A DNA stretch of 64,000 bases from JAABVD01 sp965204545 (GCA_965204545.1 CBDBFA010000003.1:3567503-3631502); one strand, 5' to 3'. Shown: positions 18,719-27,429, numbered from the stretch's first letter. A program made the numbers and translations. The notes: a model not told the origin generated them from the letters alone.

Positions 18719-20083
18719 TCAGTCCCTGTACTTCTCCATCATCCCGATCTGGGCGGCTTTGGCAGCCTTGACGTATTTGTCAAAGGGGATACCCGAGACT
18801 TCTTCAATGGCCTCCTTGAACAAGTCCTGACCGGAGAGTCGCTTTTTTGAATCCAGGAGGCGAGTCCTCACGGCATCGAGAAACCGATCGGCGTAGCGCA
18901 TGTAAGCGTCCAGGACGATAAAGCGAGCACCCCCGGGATTCTCGTAATTTATCCAGATTTTGGCATTGGGGCTGATGTCTTTGCCTTGGCGCTTTTCACC
19001 TTCGTGCCAGTTGAGTAAATCGAGGCCTTCACCGAGGGAGTTTTCTGAGGTTTTCCACCGGTTGTAAGCCTGCAAGTCATAGATTTCACCGACACCCAAA
19101 ACTTTAATCTGAGCCACATCATTGAGAAGGTGTGTAAAGACGGTGTTGAACCAGTCGCGATCGTTAACCCGAAAACGCTTCCTGCTCACCTTCTCTTTCA
19201 GTTCGTTGACGAATCCTCCGCGAAAACGGCTGTTGCGACGAGCGACCCAGGTAAACGGATCGTAGATGTGGTATAGATTGGCTACGTAGGTATCACGAAG
19301 ACGTTCAATCTGTTCTACGGCCGGTTTTTTGGAGGTATAAAATATGGGATAAGTGATCTCGACCTCCTTGAATGCGCCGGGCGGCACCTGGTGGCTAAGC
19401 CCGCTCTGCATCAAATGAAAGCCTTTGTTGGTATCCAGGTTGAGACCATCCTCCTTGATCACCCAACGGGGCCACTGGTTTCCATTCTCTTCATTACGGA
19501 ACATATAAAATACCTCCCACCGGGTCAGGACGCGCCGTTCCCAGGTTTGGGTCTCCTCGTTGTAACGAATGTTCTTGGCGTATTTGGACTCGGGCCGGTT
19601 GGGCAGCATCCGGTTCAACTTATCCAGATCCCAGACGATCAGGGCTTCGATCCGGAAAAAGGGTTTGGTGTTCAGCCGGTAGAGAATGGAACGCTCCCGG
19701 GTAAGCCATTGCGAGCGGTCGGCTTTAAAATTGCGTATGTCGAAGCTCTCGGTCAGTTCCTGGAGGTGCTTTTCTATGCCCAGTCCCGCTTGGGTGCGAA
19801 GGTTCATATGCTGAATTTCAAAGCGCAACAGTTTCTCATGATAAGCAATAAGGTATCTTTTGAAGGTATCGACAAATCCCCAAACCACCGCATTGGTCCC
19901 ACTGTATTCCTCTCCCGTAATCCCATCGATAACATCCATCTCCCCGGCGAAGATGACAAAGGGCTCCAGATTAATGATGTCCTCCTCAACCAACTCCGCA
20001 TCTTCCTGGGCGTAACTCGGCAAAGCCAGGCAGGCGAACAGAGCAAAATACAGCGTTTTTTTTATTTTGGTTAGTATCGCCAT
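18719..20083 (-). CDS. Exported protein of unknown function
   Basis: Not recognised. ATG at 20083 gives 454 residues beginning with a clear signal peptide ('ILTKIKKTLYFALFACLALP', cut after 'SYA'). The mature start 'EEDIINLEPFVIFAGEMDV' resembles the acidic 'LEPFVV' lead of many Opitutae exported and TonB-linked proteins. The remainder is rich in aromatic and charged residues ('TRWEVFYMFRNEENGNQWPR', 'YDPFTWVARRNSRFRGGF') with no visible catalytic motif. It is convergent with the sulfatase (7 bp between stops) and divergent from the hydrolase at 20126, sharing a gap of only 42 bp. A lineage-specific structural or surface protein is possible. Confidence 0.75.
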   Translation of the reverse strand: MAILTKIKKTLYFALFACLALPSYAQEDAELVEEDIINLEPFVIFAGEMDVIDGITGEEYSGTNAVVWGFVDTFKRYLIAYHEKLLRFEIQHMNLRTQAGLGIEKHLQELTESFDIRNFKADRSQWLTRERSILYRLNTKPFFRIEALIVWDLDKLNRMLPNRPESKYAKNIRYNEETQTWERRVLTRWEVFYMFRNEENGNQWPRWVIKEDGLNLDTNKGFHLMQSGLSHQVPPGAFKEVEITYPIFYTSKKPAVEQIERLRDTYVANLYHIYDPFTWVARRNSRFRGGFVNELKEKVSRKRFRVNDRDWFNTVFTHLLNDVAQIKVLGVGEIYDLQAYNRWKTSENSLGEGLDLLNWHEGEKRQGKDISPNAKIWINYENPGGARFIVLDAYMRYADRFLDAVRTRLLDSKKRLSGQDLFKEAIEEVSGIPFDKYVKAAKAAQIGMMEKYRD

Positions 20084-20125
20084 GGATTTGCTATAGTAGA
20101 CACTTGGTTTGGGTATTTGCAATCC

Positions 20126-21397
20126 ATGAAACAGTTTTCCCGTCGACAGGCGATAATTCGCTTCGCATCCTGGTTCCCAATGGTTGGAATAGGTCTGGGC
20201 ATGCGCAATTCGTCCTATGCCAAGGCTGGACCGGAAATTATATCACCAAGTGGCATGGGACAAATGGAACCGTATCCGACTGATTGGTTGCCGGAAGGAA
20301 TTCGTTCGCGCTTTGTGGAGGGTATCAACGGCTTGGGTATGCATGTGCTGGAGGCCGGGTATGAAGAAGACAACCGACCGGGGATATTGTTGCTGCACGG
20401 TTTTCCGGAGCTGGCCTATAGCTGGCGGAAGGTCATGATTCCTCTGGCTGAAGAAGGCTATCATGTAATGGCTCCCGATCAACGGGGCTATGGAAGAACA
20501 ACTGGTTGGGATGGGGACTACGATGGAGATCTTTATTCCTTCAGACGTCTGAATGTGGTCCGGGATGCTCTGGGGTTGGTTCACGCCATGGGCCACAGGA
20601 AGGTGGCACTAGTCGGGCATGACTTTGGGTCTCCCATCGCAGCTTGGTGCGCTGTTGCACGCCCGGATGTGTTCAACAGAGTGGCCTTGATGAGCGCCCC
20701 CTTCAGTGGAACGCCCTCATTGCCATTCGACACGGCAAGCAATCCACCAACGGAGCAATCGGACGGTTACGATTTGCATGCCGAACTGGCGAAACTCCCT
20801 CGGCCTCGTAAACACTATCAGCACTATTACCGCACCAGGGAGGCCAATCCGAACATGTGGCGGGCTCCTCAGGGTTTGCATGCGTTTTTGCGGGCCTATT
20901 ACCACTACAAGAGCGCGGACTGGAAGGGGAACAAACCCTATCGCCTGGCTTCCCGGACCGCTCCCGAGATGGCCCAAATGCCCACCTACTACATCATGGA
21001 TGCAGCCGACGGTATGGCCGAAACGGTAGCCAAATTCATGCCCTCCGATGAGGAGATTGCCGCCAATTCCTGGTTGCCGGATAGAGATCTGGAGGTTTAC
21101 ACGAAGGAGTATCAGCGCACCGGCTTTCAGGGCGGTTTGAACTGGTATCGTTCCGGAGCGCTTGGAACTGCGGAAATGCAACTCTTTGCCGGCCGCAGGA
21201 TCGAACAGCCCAGTATTTTCATTTCCGGAGCAAGCGATTGGGGGAACTATCAAAGTCCAGGCGCCCTGGAGAAGATGCAGGACCAGGCTTGCACGGATAT
21301 GCGTGGAGTCCATCTCGTTCCCGGAGCCGGTCACTGGGTTCAGCAGGAACAACCAGGACGCACGGTCGAGCTGCTGATCGACTTCCTGAAAGGCTGA
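20126..21397 (+). CDS. Exported alpha/beta hydrolase, epoxide-hydrolase-like
   Basis: Predicted hydrolase of an epoxide or ester. The N-terminus 'MKQFSRRQAIIRFASWFPMV' is a twin-arginine-like export signal. The fold is shown by the oxyanion motif 'HGFPE' at residues 91-95, 'DQRGYGRT' near 118, the nucleophile elbow 'VGHDFGS' with Asp166 (an Asp nucleophile is the epoxide-hydrolase/dehalogenase type), a cap region near 240-300, and the catalytic His in 'GAGHWVQQEQP' near 410. A TTG nine bases upstream is in frame but ATG 20126 is preferred. Export is unusual for the family. Confidence 0.85.
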   Translation: MKQFSRRQAIIRFASWFPMVGIGLGMRNSSYAKAGPEIISPSGMGQMEPYPTDWLPEGIRSRFVEGINGLGMHVLEAGYEEDNRPGILLLHGFPELAYSWRKVMIPLAEEGYHVMAPDQRGYGRTTGWDGDYDGDLYSFRRLNVVRDALGLVHAMGHRKVALVGHDFGSPIAAWCAVARPDVFNRVALMSAPFSGTPSLPFDTASNPPTEQSDGYDLHAELAKLPRPRKHYQHYYRTREANPNMWRAPQGLHAFLRAYYHYKSADWKGNKPYRLASRTAPEMAQMPTYYIMDAADGMAETVAKFMPSDEEIAANSWLPDRDLEVYTKEYQRTGFQGGLNWYRSGALGTAEMQLFAGRRIEQPSIFISGASDWGNYQSPGALEKMQDQACTDMRGVHLVPGAGHWVQQEQPGRTVELLIDFLKG

Positions 21398-21427
21398 TTT
21401 ACAGAGCCTGGTCCCCAGCCTCGAAGC

Positions 21428-21456
21428 AATCGCGGCGTAAAGCCGCTCCTACAGTT
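21428..21456. repeat. REP-like palindromic repeat
   Basis: Carries 'gcggcgtaaagccgctcc' with a 'gcggc/gccgc' stem followed by 'tacag'. Near-identical copies lie at 22801-22828 and 62445-62472, with a diverged reverse copy at 42896-42923. The form resembles the 'taggagcggctt' REP units of Pseudomonas, which are moved by RAYT transposases; no RAYT gene is in the window. Confidence 0.7.
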
Positions 21457-21553
21457 CTCCAAATCACCATCCCAGGAAAATCGAGCTCTTTCCAAGATTA
21501 ACTCCACCCCCTCCGCCAACTCCCAAATCGAAAAATTCCTAATTCCTAATTCC

Positions 21554-22702
21554 TCATTCCTCATTGGCGCGCCTCAGCGCGCCTTTTGGGGTCTTTTGCT
21601 TCAGGTAGTCATTCAGCTCGCGAATGGCCCGATGGAGTTCAGGCCTAGGCTTTAGGCCCTCGCGGTAAAGTCCCTGTTTGACAAATCCGGGTGGATAAAA
21701 CCTCGGCTTGAGTTGAGTGACGGGATTACACCAGAAGGAACCGATGATATAGGGTGTCGAAAGCGCTTCCTTCATGTATGCGGTATAGCGTTCTCCAGCT
21801 ATTTTTGGGCTCTCTACCACCTTCCAGCCCAGAACTTTCTTCCCCTCTTCTTTGAACGGTATGGCAAAATCGCCGATAATGATCGGTTTGCCCGTCAAAC
21901 GATGGACTTGTTCATAATCCTTCTTCGGAAAACCCGGCGCGAAAGGTGGCTGAACGGCAATGGCGTCGACCCAGGCTGTTGCTTCCTCCAGGACTTCGGG
22001 AACGATATTGCCCGATAGATCAAAGCGGTCACCAAAGATAAGATGATGGGGATCGTATTTCCGGTTAGCTTCCCCGCAGACGCGAAAATATTCCCGCGCA
22101 ATGATCTTTAGAAATGCCAGATCCCGCTTTGTTGTATCCGTTTCCTTCCATGTTTTCAGAAACTCGTCATACACCTGTTTGCCCGGGGAACCGGCGGGTA
22201 GGCCCCTTATGAACTCGACCCAATTTGTGCCCGACCGATTATTGAGCGACCAAGCCGGCATATCGGTCCAGAAATAGCCGATCAGATTCGGGTTGTCCTT
22301 GTTTTTCAGGCATACCCATCTGACCAGATTCTCAATTCGCTCATGCTCGGCGGGGTCAAAAATATCGATATAGCTGAAAGCCGTTCCTTGGTAAATCGCC
22401 ATTTTGACGATCCCATTTATATCGTCCACGTAGGGAAGATCCGACTTGAATTGCTCCGGGCAGCCGTAACCGTAGGCGTTAAACCCCAGCTCCTTGCACA
22501 ATCGCCCAATGGTGGTGATATCCTCATTATTATGGCCGTAAGCGACGTGGGTTACACCGTGGGCGAAAAAGGGCCGGCCGGACGAATCGACCAGCCAAGT
22601 CCGTCCTTCCATTTCCTGTAAGCGAATAAAGGACGGGGCCTGCGCCGAAAGGAAGACAGGATGAATGACCAGGGCGATCAGGAATAATGCGAACGGCTTC
22701 AT
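21554..22702 (-). CDS. Exported glycoside-hydrolase-like protein (TIM-barrel, agarase-related)
   Basis: Predicted exported carbohydrate-active protein, paralogous in outline to the gene at 22911-24341. A signal peptide ('FALFLIALVIHPVFLSA') precedes a (beta/alpha)8-like body: 'GRPFFAHGVTHVAYGH' near residue 42, 'LGFNAYGYGCPEQ' near 72, 'NLIGYFWTDMPAW' near 139, 'HHLIFGDRFD' near 219 and 'GKPIIIGDFAIPF' near 271. At the two positions where clan GH-A enzymes usually have catalytic Glu, this protein has Asp147 and Asp278. The last residues ('KGALRRANEE') are encoded by the 'ggcgcgcctcagcgcgcc' repeat, so the C-terminus may have been altered by repeat insertion. Substrate unknown. Confidence 0.7.
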   Translation of the reverse strand: MKPFALFLIALVIHPVFLSAQAPSFIRLQEMEGRTWLVDSSGRPFFAHGVTHVAYGHNNEDITTIGRLCKELGFNAYGYGCPEQFKSDLPYVDDINGIVKMAIYQGTAFSYIDIFDPAEHERIENLVRWVCLKNKDNPNLIGYFWTDMPAWSLNNRSGTNWVEFIRGLPAGSPGKQVYDEFLKTWKETDTTKRDLAFLKIIAREYFRVCGEANRKYDPHHLIFGDRFDLSGNIVPEVLEEATAWVDAIAVQPPFAPGFPKKDYEQVHRLTGKPIIIGDFAIPFKEEGKKVLGWKVVESPKIAGERYTAYMKEALSTPYIIGSFWCNPVTQLKPRFYPPGFVKQGLYREGLKPRPELHRAIRELNDYLKQKTPKGALRRANEE

Positions 22703-22714
22703 GAGAAACTTGGA

Positions 22715-22910
22715 TGCGGAAAGGCGCCGATGGCGCCAATCTTTGCGAGAGTCACCTCCTTGATGCTTGATGCTGGATGCTGGATAGGTCGCTCCTGGGC
22801 AATCGCGGCGTAAAGCCGCTCCTACAATTTATAATGCCTTTTCTTCCCAAATTCTTCATTTCTCATTCTTAATTCCTAATTCGCGCGCCTTGGCGCGCTT
22901 CCCCTTTGTG
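22715..22910. repeat. Cluster of short interspersed repeats between the two glycosidase-like genes
   Basis: Contains the 'ggcgccgatggcgcc' palindrome at 22723-22737, the REP-like unit at 22801-22828 and 'gcgcgccttggcgcgc' at 22885-22900, interspersed with simple 'gatgctggat' and 'aattcctaatt' phrases. No gene is supported. Confidence 0.6.
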
Positions 22911-24341
22911 TTACGCGCTACCCGTCGCGATTTGATACATTTGGTTGGCGCAACCCTTGATAGCTCCTTTTAACCCGGGGTAGGGCACTCCAAAGGAGTT
23001 TAATAATCCGGAGTGCTGCCGGTATTTTCTTCCCCACACCGGCAAATTGTTATCGGCATCGACCAGACCACAGTAATGCCAGCCGATGAAATCCGGTCGG
23101 GCAAAGGCCTTGTTAAAGAAGGTTTGGGTCCACTCGATGCGCTCTTCCAGGGAGGAGGCGATGGGACCGAAGGGGTGTGGCATGAACTTGGAGACCATGG
23201 TATAGGCGGAATCACCGTTGATGATAGGCTTATCCACCATTTTCGACCAGCGATCCAAGCCAAATTCCTGAACCTCGTACTTGGCGTACATCTGGTAAAA
23301 GAGAATGTCGGTATACTTGGTTGTGGTTTTCAGGACCGTATCCACGCTGTCGGTATTGGCATTCAGTTTGTCGCCCATAAATAGGTGATTCGGATCGTGT
23401 CGACGTATGGCGTCGAAAGCGCATTGATAATAGCGGTCGACCGCAGCCAGGAGAAATTCGGTATTGTCACGGGTTTCATTCGGATTGGAAAGTTTGGTTT
23501 CGGGGCGCCAGTTTTCCGCTGAAGCAAGCGCATCGAATGAATCAAACTTGGTGCTGTAGGTGGTATTAAAATCCTGGATACTGTCCCGGTAGAGTTTCTT
23601 CATGATCCGCACGTAGGCTATTTTTCCCGGAGCCTCCGGTCCCAGGTTGCGCAGTCGCCGGGGCCATCCCATACTCCTCAAAGCCCTACGCTTTCCCCCA
23701 ATGACATCGGTTCGCTCACGGCAATCCTCTTCCGTAAAAAGGGGACAGTCGTTCATACTGTATCCGAGAAGGTAGGGATCGTTTCTCTTGGGAGCCGCAA
23801 TCTCCGCCGCCAATCGGTCGCATTGGGCCTCGTAGTCCCGGGAGAAAACATCCACGAAATTTTCATCGGGGATTTCATTATACCAATGCGAAATCCTGAT
23901 GGCCTGGAAGGGCTGCATATAGGGTATGGTCGGCCTCGGATTGTTTAGAATATGGAGGTCATTGTGCACGCCAATGGAATTGAAGCCGTAATCGGCACAT
24001 GCCCGGTGCACCCAGTCACGCATAGCTGGATAAAATTGCTTATTGTCCTCTATATTTTTTATGCTCAGAATTTTCTGCCAGGCGTCGCTGTTGTGGGGGG
24101 ACCGCCACCAGACATGGTGGAAATGATTGATCCCGAAACTGAGGAAGGCGTTGCCCTCCGGAGTTACCATCCACCACCGGTCGGACTTCTTCAGGCGAAA
24201 GAAGCCGGTCGCCTTGAATTTCCTGCCGGTCCAGCCTCCGTACTTATCCAGAGATGCGGCCTCCACACCGCTCAACTTCGAAATCAGGCCGCCGCCGGCG
24301 GTTGCAAGGAGGAGGGTTTTGAGCGCGTCTCTGCGATTCAT
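22911..24341 (-). CDS. Tat-exported glycoside-hydrolase-like protein (agarase-related)
   Basis: The N-terminus 'MNRRDALKTLLLATAGGGL' is a twin-arginine signal. The 476-residue protein has the same plan as the neighbour at 21554: 'DRWWMVTPEGNAFLSFGINH' near residue 54 (typical of GH50/agarase-like proteins), 'DYGFNSIGVHND' near 117, 'YLLGYSMNDCP' near 190, 'NHLFMGDKLN' near 318 and 'DKPIINGDSAY' near 370. Asp198 and Asp378 sit where Glu is expected. The two genes share orientation and are 208 bp apart. Substrate unknown; the nearby sulfatase suggests a sulfated polysaccharide. Confidence 0.72.
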   Translation of the reverse strand: MNRRDALKTLLLATAGGGLISKLSGVEAASLDKYGGWTGRKFKATGFFRLKKSDRWWMVTPEGNAFLSFGINHFHHVWWRSPHNSDAWQKILSIKNIEDNKQFYPAMRDWVHRACADYGFNSIGVHNDLHILNNPRPTIPYMQPFQAIRISHWYNEIPDENFVDVFSRDYEAQCDRLAAEIAAPKRNDPYLLGYSMNDCPLFTEEDCRERTDVIGGKRRALRSMGWPRRLRNLGPEAPGKIAYVRIMKKLYRDSIQDFNTTYSTKFDSFDALASAENWRPETKLSNPNETRDNTEFLLAAVDRYYQCAFDAIRRHDPNHLFMGDKLNANTDSVDTVLKTTTKYTDILFYQMYAKYEVQEFGLDRWSKMVDKPIINGDSAYTMVSKFMPHPFGPIASSLEERIEWTQTFFNKAFARPDFIGWHYCGLVDADNNLPVWGRKYRQHSGLLNSFGVPYPGLKGAIKGCANQMYQIATGSA

Positions 24342-24494
24342 AGTTTACGTGGGGTAGGGTTTTGGTTCGATTGTTGGGGATGCGAAGCAATAAAACAAGG
24401 GGTTTAGCGATGTCTGGATTCTCGATGCTCGATACTGGATGCGGAAAGGCGCCGATGGCGCCAATTAAGAATTAGGAATTAGGAATTAGGAATG
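24342..24494. other. Spacer with 'ggcgccgatggcgcc-aattaggaatt' compound repeat
   Basis: The palindrome 'ggcgccgatggcgcc' at 24448-24462 is followed by iterated 'aattagg' units up to about 24493. The same compound recurs at 58163-58208 and 62351-62378, and in reverse at 42956-42988 and 44306-44324. No gene. Confidence 0.6.
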
Positions 24495-24770
24495 TAACTA
24501 CTCAGGACCTCATTGAGGATTCGTATCCGGCGTCTACCTGCGCCGAGTTGGTTGCGATGACTTTTGAATACCCACGGTCGGCGGGTATTTTTTCGGAACG
24601 CTGTTCTTAAGTCCTCAAAAAATGGGAGTTCTTACCTATTGAATGATAAAGATTCAAAAGCGGCGTTGCGAAGACGCAGTCCCCCTACCAATAAATTCAA
24701 GCGTGGTAGGGCAAGAGCATCCCTGCTCTGCCGTTCGTCGTTGTCAGCCAAAAAACCATCTGAGTAGTTA
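24495..24770. repeat. MITE-like element with 11-bp terminal inverted repeats
   Basis: The element is bounded by 'taactactcag' (24495-24505) and its exact complement 'ctgagtagtta' (24760-24770). It sits inside an 'aattaggaatt' repeat tract, which continues on both sides ('ttaggaat' flanks), suggesting insertion into an older repeat. Internally it has an 'agagcatccctgctct' hairpin near 24717. No transposase is encoded. Confidence 0.55.
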
Positions 24771-24878
24771 CTTAGGAATTAAGAAAAGGCTGAAGGTGTT
24801 GAAGATTAATCGTGATCGTGATCGAAAGGAACACAATTGCCTTGAGCTTAGGCGGTTGGTGCACTGACAGTCCGACCT

Positions 24879-25592
24879 ATGCCTGAGATCATCTTTATCA
24901 CTGGGGCCAATCGTGGAATTGGACTGGGAGTAACCAAACACCTTCTCAATGCGGGCCACACGGTGGTTGCCAGTTGTCGGCAGCCGGAAGAGGCCGTAAC
25001 GCTTCGCGAGATGAAAAAATCCTCCGGCGAGCGATTGATATTATTGCGTCTGGACGTGATCGATGAGGACTCCGCCCTGGAAGCCGTGGCACGGATTGAG
25101 GACCGGGTGGACCGGATCGATGTGCTATTCAATAATGCGGGCGTATCGCCGGGCTGGAATAAAGGCGGTCTGGAGAAACTGGATCTGACCCGATTTCTCC
25201 CGACCCTGGAGACGAACATCGTAGGCCCGGTCGTCGTGGCGCGCGTCTGTTTGCCGTTGCTGCGGCGGGCCGAGTCTCCTCGTATTGTCAATGTATCTTC
25301 AGGCGCCGGTTCCCTGTCCAAGGCGCCCTCGGGAATGCATATGGCTTATCCCGTCAGCAAGGCGGGGCTGAACATGGTGACCCGCATGATGGCAAAACAA
25401 TTGGGGCCGGAGGGCTTCACCGTTGTTTCGCTCCAGCCAGGCTGGATCAAGACCGACATGGGCGGGCCGGAGGCAGATCTGGAAGTCGACGATGCTGCTT
25501 CTGAGATTGCTGCCATGCTAGGTGGGATATCGGCCGAGGATAATGGTGATTTTCTGGATCGCTTCGGCAAACACAGCGACTACGCCTGGTAA
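24879..25592 (+). CDS. Short-chain dehydrogenase/reductase (CsgA/sniffer-like)
   Basis: NAD(P)-dependent oxidoreductase of unknown substrate. The 237 residues carry the glycine motif 'TGANRGIGLG' at 7-16, 'LFNNAGVSPGW' near 84, the catalytic Ser in 'VNVSSGAGSL' near 137 and the Tyr-x3-Lys pair in 'YPVSKAGLN' near 153, ending 'PGWIKTDMGG' near 186 as in C-factor-like SDRs. Isolated, with repeat elements on both sides. Residues 100-130 match the family without gaps. Confidence 0.9.
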   Translation: MPEIIFITGANRGIGLGVTKHLLNAGHTVVASCRQPEEAVTLREMKKSSGERLILLRLDVIDEDSALEAVARIEDRVDRIDVLFNNAGVSPGWNKGGLEKLDLTRFLPTLETNIVGPVVVARVCLPLLRRAESPRIVNVSSGAGSLSKAPSGMHMAYPVSKAGLNMVTRMMAKQLGPEGFTVVSLQPGWIKTDMGGPEADLEVDDAASEIAAMLGGISAEDNGDFLDRFGKHSDYAW

Positions 25593-25606
25593 ATCTTATA
25601 TGGCTA

Positions 25607-25772
25607 TATGGGGTCAGCCCTAGTATTGAAGTATTTTCGTTAGTTTCGGTTATGTTGGAAGTGTTTTTGGCCAGTCTTCCGGTAAGCGCTGATATGATGG
25701 CTGGCGCCTTCCCAGAGAGCCAAACATCCAGTTGGATCCAGAAAATACTTAAATACTAGGGCTGACCCCATA
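25607..25772. repeat. 166-bp palindromic element with 32-bp 'ggggtcag' inverted termini
   Basis: The left arm (25607-25638, beginning 'tatggggtcagccctag') and right arm (25741-25772) match in 31 of 32 positions as an inverted repeat. It belongs by structure to the GGGGTCA-ended group at 28661, 47240 and 51515. It begins 15 bp after the SDR stop, so it may also act as a terminator or transcript-stabilising hairpin. Confidence 0.8.
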
Positions 25773-25794
25773 GGCCTTCTTATCCAGGCAAAAA

Positions 25795-26112
25795 TTATGA
25801 CTGGTCCGAATTGCCCGGGTTTTTCTGTTTCTCATACAGCGTAATCGGCTCGTAAACGAGTGGATAGTCTTCAGGATTCCGGATTGACTTCAGTGAAAGA
25901 TCAATATCCAGAACTGGCCAACGGAGGTGATCCTCATCCTCTTCGACAACGGAAAATATCTGGCTTACAGGCGCATTTTTAAACCACGGAAAATTTTCAA
26001 AGGAGAGGAAATATTCTTTCCCCCTGTGCAAAAGCCAAATGCCGAAAGGGGATATGTCTGTAACTTCAGATGGCGAAGTGTCTGTTCCAATGCTTCCGAA
26101 TTTCATTTTCAT
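25795..26112 (-). CDS. DUF2442-like protein
   Basis: A 105-residue protein whose body ('VTDISPFGIWLLHRGKEYFL' near residue 17, then 'RWPVLDIDLSLKSI' near 64) matches the DUF2442 pattern of a short beta-rich domain. Proteins of this family are often encoded beside DUF4160 proteins, as here, and the pair is suspected to be a toxin-antitoxin-like module; the function is not established. Its start overlaps the end of the upstream gene by 47 bp, indicating coupled translation. Confidence 0.72.
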   Translation of the reverse strand: MKMKFGSIGTDTSPSEVTDISPFGIWLLHRGKEYFLSFENFPWFKNAPVSQIFSVVEEDEDHLRWPVLDIDLSLKSIRNPEDYPLVYEPITLYEKQKNPGNSDQS

Positions 26113-26305
26113 TCTCCCGTATGATATTTTCTAATTCTTTCAGTTCCTTCGAGGAAAGTCCACGACTGACTACAAGTTCGATTTCGGGCTCAATCCAAAA
26201 CTTTGCTTCACCATCTGGTGATCGCACGTGGATATGCCGCCGCCGTTCTTCTCGCGAGAAAAAGAAAAACCTGTAACTTCTATAGCGGAAAACAGTTGGA
26301 CTCAC
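26066..26305 (-). CDS. DUF4160-like protein
   Basis: Small protein with the DUF4160 pattern: 'SPTVFRYRSYRFFFFSREER' at the start, 'HIHVRSPDGEAKFWIEPEI' near residue 25 and a helical C-terminus ('LKELENIIRENENEIRKHW'). The frame stays open to 26386, but family members begin at 'SPTVF', so GTG at 26305 is preferred (79 residues). Partner of the DUF2442-like gene that follows on the same strand. Putative toxin-antitoxin role is by association only. Confidence 0.75.
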   Translation of the reverse strand: MSPTVFRYRSYRFFFFSREERRRHIHVRSPDGEAKFWIEPEIELVVSRGLSSKELKELENIIRENENEIRKHWNRHFAI

Positions 26306-26496
26306 GTTTTTGACGAAAGGTATGGGGATCTTTGGACCCAAAGTGCAAGAAAGATGTGAATAGCCTTGTTCAACGAGTAAGTCCAAACCTTCCCTGCCAG
26401 GATGAGTCCCTCGGCTTGTATACTGCCACCATTTCCAAAACTGGGTTTGGGATCTTTTTTATTTCCAATATTCCCGAAGGAATTAGCCTGATCGGG

Positions 26497-27429
26497 GTGA
26501 AATACCAGTGCTCTCCCCGCATACCCAGGAGTTTGGGTGAACAAGTCGAGGCCTTTTCGGTATACGCGGATCTGGAAAAGGGCCTCAGTCCCCATACCGT
26601 GAATGGGTATTTCAGCGATCTGGAGCAATGCTGTGGATTTTTGGCCTCCTTCAAAATTGAGGATTGGAGGAAGGTCGAGGCGGAACATGTTTCGTTGTGG
26701 ATCAGTTCCTTGTCCGAAGATGGTTACGCGGTCTCCAGTTTGGCCAGAAAACTGACCAGTATTCGCATGATGAGCCGATTTCTCGTTCGAGAAGGCATCC
26801 GCGAGGACGACTTTTGCGAATGGTTGGCCGGGCCGAAAATGACGCGGAGTATTCCTCAAACCCTTTCCCTCCATGAAGTTGAGGGTCTTCTCGATGCCCC
26901 CGATCTCAAAACCCCCTACGGTATCCGGGACCGCGCAATATTGGAACTGCTCTACTCGAGCGGACTTCGCGTAACCGAATTATCGACTTTGGAAATGCAT
27001 CAGGTCGACCTGGAACAGGGTTATTTGCGTGTGATGGGAAAGGGCTCCAAGGAGCGGATTGTGCCCATAGGGAGCGAGGCCTTGGCCGCTTTGGAGACCT
27101 ACCTGAATTCCTCTCGGTCACACTTCGTCAAACCCAAGACCGGTAGCGAGTTTTTTTTGAGTGAGCGCGGGTCCGCCATCAGCCGAAAAATGATCTGGGT
27201 GATCATCAAACGTTGGGCCAAGGCTGCCGGAATTGAGAAACCGGTAAAGCCCCATCTACTGCGGCACTCATTTGCCACCCACTTGCTAAGTGGTGGAGCC
27301 GATCTGCGCGTCATCCAGGAAATGCTCGGTCATGCCGATATTTCATCCACCCAGATCTATACCGCCCTCGAGCAAAAGCGCCTCATCCATCAACACGCCC
27401 AGTTCCACCCGAGAAACCGGTTGAGTTAG
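26497..27429 (+). CDS. XerC/XerD-type tyrosine recombinase
   Basis: Site-specific recombinase, probably one of the pair that resolves chromosome dimers at dif. The core-binding domain ('FSVYADLEKGLSPHTVNGY') is followed by the catalytic domain with the full active site: Arg in 'SSGLRVTELS', Lys in 'VMGKGSKERIVP', 'HLLRHSFATH', His in 'LGHADISS' and Tyr in 'TQIYT'. An in-frame TTG exists at 26332, but the extra N-terminus looks non-homologous; GTG 26497 gives 310 residues, normal for XerD. The start is uncertain as no good ribosome site is seen. It overlaps the convergent lipoprotein gene by 4 bp. Confidence 0.9.
   Translation: MKYQCSPRIPRSLGEQVEAFSVYADLEKGLSPHTVNGYFSDLEQCCGFLASFKIEDWRKVEAEHVSLWISSLSEDGYAVSSLARKLTSIRMMSRFLVREGIREDDFCEWLAGPKMTRSIPQTLSLHEVEGLLDAPDLKTPYGIRDRAILELLYSSGLRVTELSTLEMHQVDLEQGYLRVMGKGSKERIVPIGSEALAALETYLNSSRSHFVKPKTGSEFFLSERGSAISRKMIWVIIKRWAKAAGIEKPVKPHLLRHSFATHLLSGGADLRVIQEMLGHADISSTQIYTALEQKRLIHQHAQFHPRNRLS

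Noticed and set aside
26332..26496. N-terminal extension of the Xer recombinase from TTG 26332
   Set aside because: These 55 residues do not resemble the recombinase core-binding domain and overlap the region upstream of the divergent DUF4160 gene.
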